NCBI RefSeq assembly: GCF_004353915.1
Contig: NZ_SMRP01000017.1
Location: 62,001-126,000 of the forward strand
Source: Paraburkholderia silviterrae
Lineage (GTDB): Bacteria; Pseudomonadota; Gammaproteobacteria; Burkholderiales; Burkholderiaceae
Reading direction: 5' to 3'
Length of the DNA: 64,000 nucleotides
Shown here in pieces: positions 62,986-64,000 of this stretch; the first letter of the stretch is position 1, and every line of letters begins with the position of its first letter. The translations under genes were made by a program, and so were the position numbers. Under the pieces are notes generated by a model. That model saw nothing but the letters and a program-made list of their open reading frames with translations. It searched no databases and was not told the origin of the DNA.

Positions 62986-63921
62986 CTAGCGTTCGGTGTT
63001 CTCGAAGAAATAGTCGGGCACGTCCGGGCCCCACAGATATAACGAATCCTCGGGCGGATGGTTGCCGCGGGGCCATTCGGTCCCGGCCCCCACGTAGTCG
63101 ATATCGGCCGAATATTCCCAGTACGATCCCCAGGGGTCGCGCACGTACTGAAAGTAGTTCGACCCGAGCACATGACGCCCGACACCCCAGCCCTGCTTGT
63201 ATCCAGCGTGCGCCATCTGCATCTTGCCGAGCCCCACCTCGTCGACCGTGGGAACGTCCCACGCGCTGTGGTGCCAGCCCTTCGCGTCGCCCTGTGCAAA
63301 CGCGACCAGATGATGATCGCTGCCATGCCTTGCATGGAGGAACGCGACGATGCCCTCGGAGCCATCGGAAAGCCGCAGGCCGAGTGCGCGCTCGTAGAAG
63401 GCGACGGCACGCGATACGTCCGGCGTGAACATCAGCACGTGCGAGAGACGCGTCGGGCAGGCCTGCCCCGCTTGCGCCCTGAAGCTCGCTCCACGCAGCC
63501 TCGGCAGTTTCGCTTCCTGGCGCACGGTGGGTTTGCAGCCGGGCGAGGTCTTTACGCCCGGCCTGACCTGAAGGAGATTGCCGTCCGGATCCTCGAACCA
63601 GAAACCGTCCGGGGACGCGAGCGCCGGCGCCGATGCCTGCCGCCCTCCCGCGCCCAAGATCTGTTCGCGCAACGGCTCGAAGTCGTCGGCGAAGCAGTTG
63701 AACGACAGCCATGCGAGCCGCTTGCGCGGGCCCTGTCGAACGCTGACCCAGACATGGGCGCTCGCCGAAGCACGCAGCAAAAGCTGCTCATCCTGTGCTT
63801 CGATAGCGAAGCCGAACGCGGACAGAAAGCGCCGCGCCTCGGCCAGGTCCGGCACCTCGAGTGCGAAGTGGTCGATGCTATGCACGCCAAACGCAGCGCG
63901 ATCCGTTGTTGACGATGCCAT
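62986..63921 (-). CDS. Two-domain extradiol-dioxygenase-like (VOC superfamily) protein
   Basis: A 311-residue type I extradiol dioxygenase-like protein. The N-terminal VOC module (about 10-120: 'IDHFALEVPDLAEARRFL', 'FWFEDPDGNLLQVRPG') is followed by the catalytic module (about 155-300). Metal ligands appear as His in 'RLSHVLMFTPDV', His in 'KGWHHSAWDVPT' and Glu in 'WGSYWEYSADIDYV'. Such enzymes cleave catechol rings next to the hydroxyls. Substrate unknown. The gene on its right in the same direction ends 12 bases before its start, so an aromatic-degradation operon extends beyond the window. Confidence 0.88.
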   Translation of the reverse strand: MASSTTDRAAFGVHSIDHFALEVPDLAEARRFLSAFGFAIEAQDEQLLLRASASAHVWVSVRQGPRKRLAWLSFNCFADDFEPLREQILGAGGRQASAPALASPDGFWFEDPDGNLLQVRPGVKTSPGCKPTVRQEAKLPRLRGASFRAQAGQACPTRLSHVLMFTPDVSRAVAFYERALGLRLSDGSEGIVAFLHARHGSDHHLVAFAQGDAKGWHHSAWDVPTVDEVGLGKMQMAHAGYKQGWGVGRHVLGSNYFQYVRDPWGSYWEYSADIDYVGAGTEWPRGNHPPEDSLYLWGPDVPDYFFENTER

Positions 63922-63933
63922 GAATACCCTCCC

Positions 63934-64000
63934 TCACACGCCGACCGTCGCGGCGGCGACATGGGCAGCGCCCTGCACGCTCTCACCGGGCGCCTTGCCG
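63934..64000 (-). CDS. 3' end of a gene upstream of the dioxygenase (start outside window)
   Basis: The minus-strand frame is open from the window edge to a TGA at 63934-63936 and encodes a C-terminus '...GKAPGESVQGAAHVAAATVGV'. It ends 12 bases before the dioxygenase start, with GAGGGAGG between them serving as that gene's ribosome site. Too short to identify. Confidence 0.5.
   Translation of the reverse strand, partial: GKAPGESVQGAAHVAAATVGV

Overview
The window reads as chromosomal or megaplasmid DNA of a GC-rich Burkholderiales bacterium, most likely Paraburkholderia, Caballeronia or a close relative. The pointers are OmpC-type porins with the 'QSSVTLYG/QSSVTLFG' start, a DUF4148 protein, a dgdA gene that looks like the Burkholderia cepacia 2,2-dialkylglycine decarboxylase, many LysR regulators, and strong Shine-Dalgarno starts on almost every gene. 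No rRNA, tRNA, CRISPR array, intact transposase or phage gene was seen. It looks like an accessory catabolic, transport and signalling region with several decaying genes.

Layout. 1-5.4 kb: the 3' part of a thioredoxin-reductase-like flavoprotein, a double carboxymuconolactone decarboxylase protein divergent from its LysR regulator (with a textbook LysR box), a SnoaL/NTF2-like protein, a methyltransferase and a frameshifted unknown gene. 5.9-13.1 kb: a CRP/FNR regulator, then a divergent acyl-CoA module (acyl-CoA ligase on one side; nitroreductase, SDR, thiolase and LysR on the other) around two CRP-spaced palindromes. 13.5-14.3 kb: a broken FAD oxidase gene. 14.4-23.9 kb: a signalling block with a solute-binding lipoprotein translationally coupled to a Cache-HAMP-PAS-GGDEF-EAL protein, a 1157-residue zinc-ribbon/adenylate-cyclase/ATPase/TPR protein, and a leucine-rich-repeat protein kinase. 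24-27.2 kb: a 2-oxoacid dehydrogenase operon (E1alpha, E1beta, E2). 27.2-36.6 kb: small proteins, glutamine synthetase, an FAD-linked oxidase with a GYD protein, Tat-type carbonic anhydrase, a J-domain protein and an orphan response regulator. 37.4-41.1 kb: porin, secreted beta-propeller and OFA-type transporter. 41.3-47.7 kb: DUF4148 protein, 3-hydroxyacyl-CoA dehydrogenase, GST, a divergent YciI/MarR pair with overlapping promoters, a LysE-family pseudogene, FmdB zinc ribbon, a fluoride riboswitch with crcB, two DUF190 genes and a PRISE-like reductase. 48-51.6 kb: a GGDEF remnant, a secreted beta-propeller/discoidin protein and small proteins. 51.8-56.5 kb: dgdA and a DgdR-like regulator separated by an AT-rich insert carrying an EamA transporter and a 2-oxoglutarate/Fe(II)-type oxygenase. 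56.5-64 kb: pyruvate kinase, pirin, a PQQ-type beta-propeller enzyme, a second porin and a two-domain extradiol-dioxygenase-like protein, with the end of another gene at the right edge.

The most promising points are the oxygenase/exporter insert between dgdA and its putative regulator, the binding-protein/c-di-GMP receptor pair, the predicted leaderless marR transcript with one operator inside two overlapping promoters, the paired CRP-like boxes in the acyl-CoA module, and the fluoride riboswitch locus. Functional names rest on motif and family recognition by eye; no database search was run.
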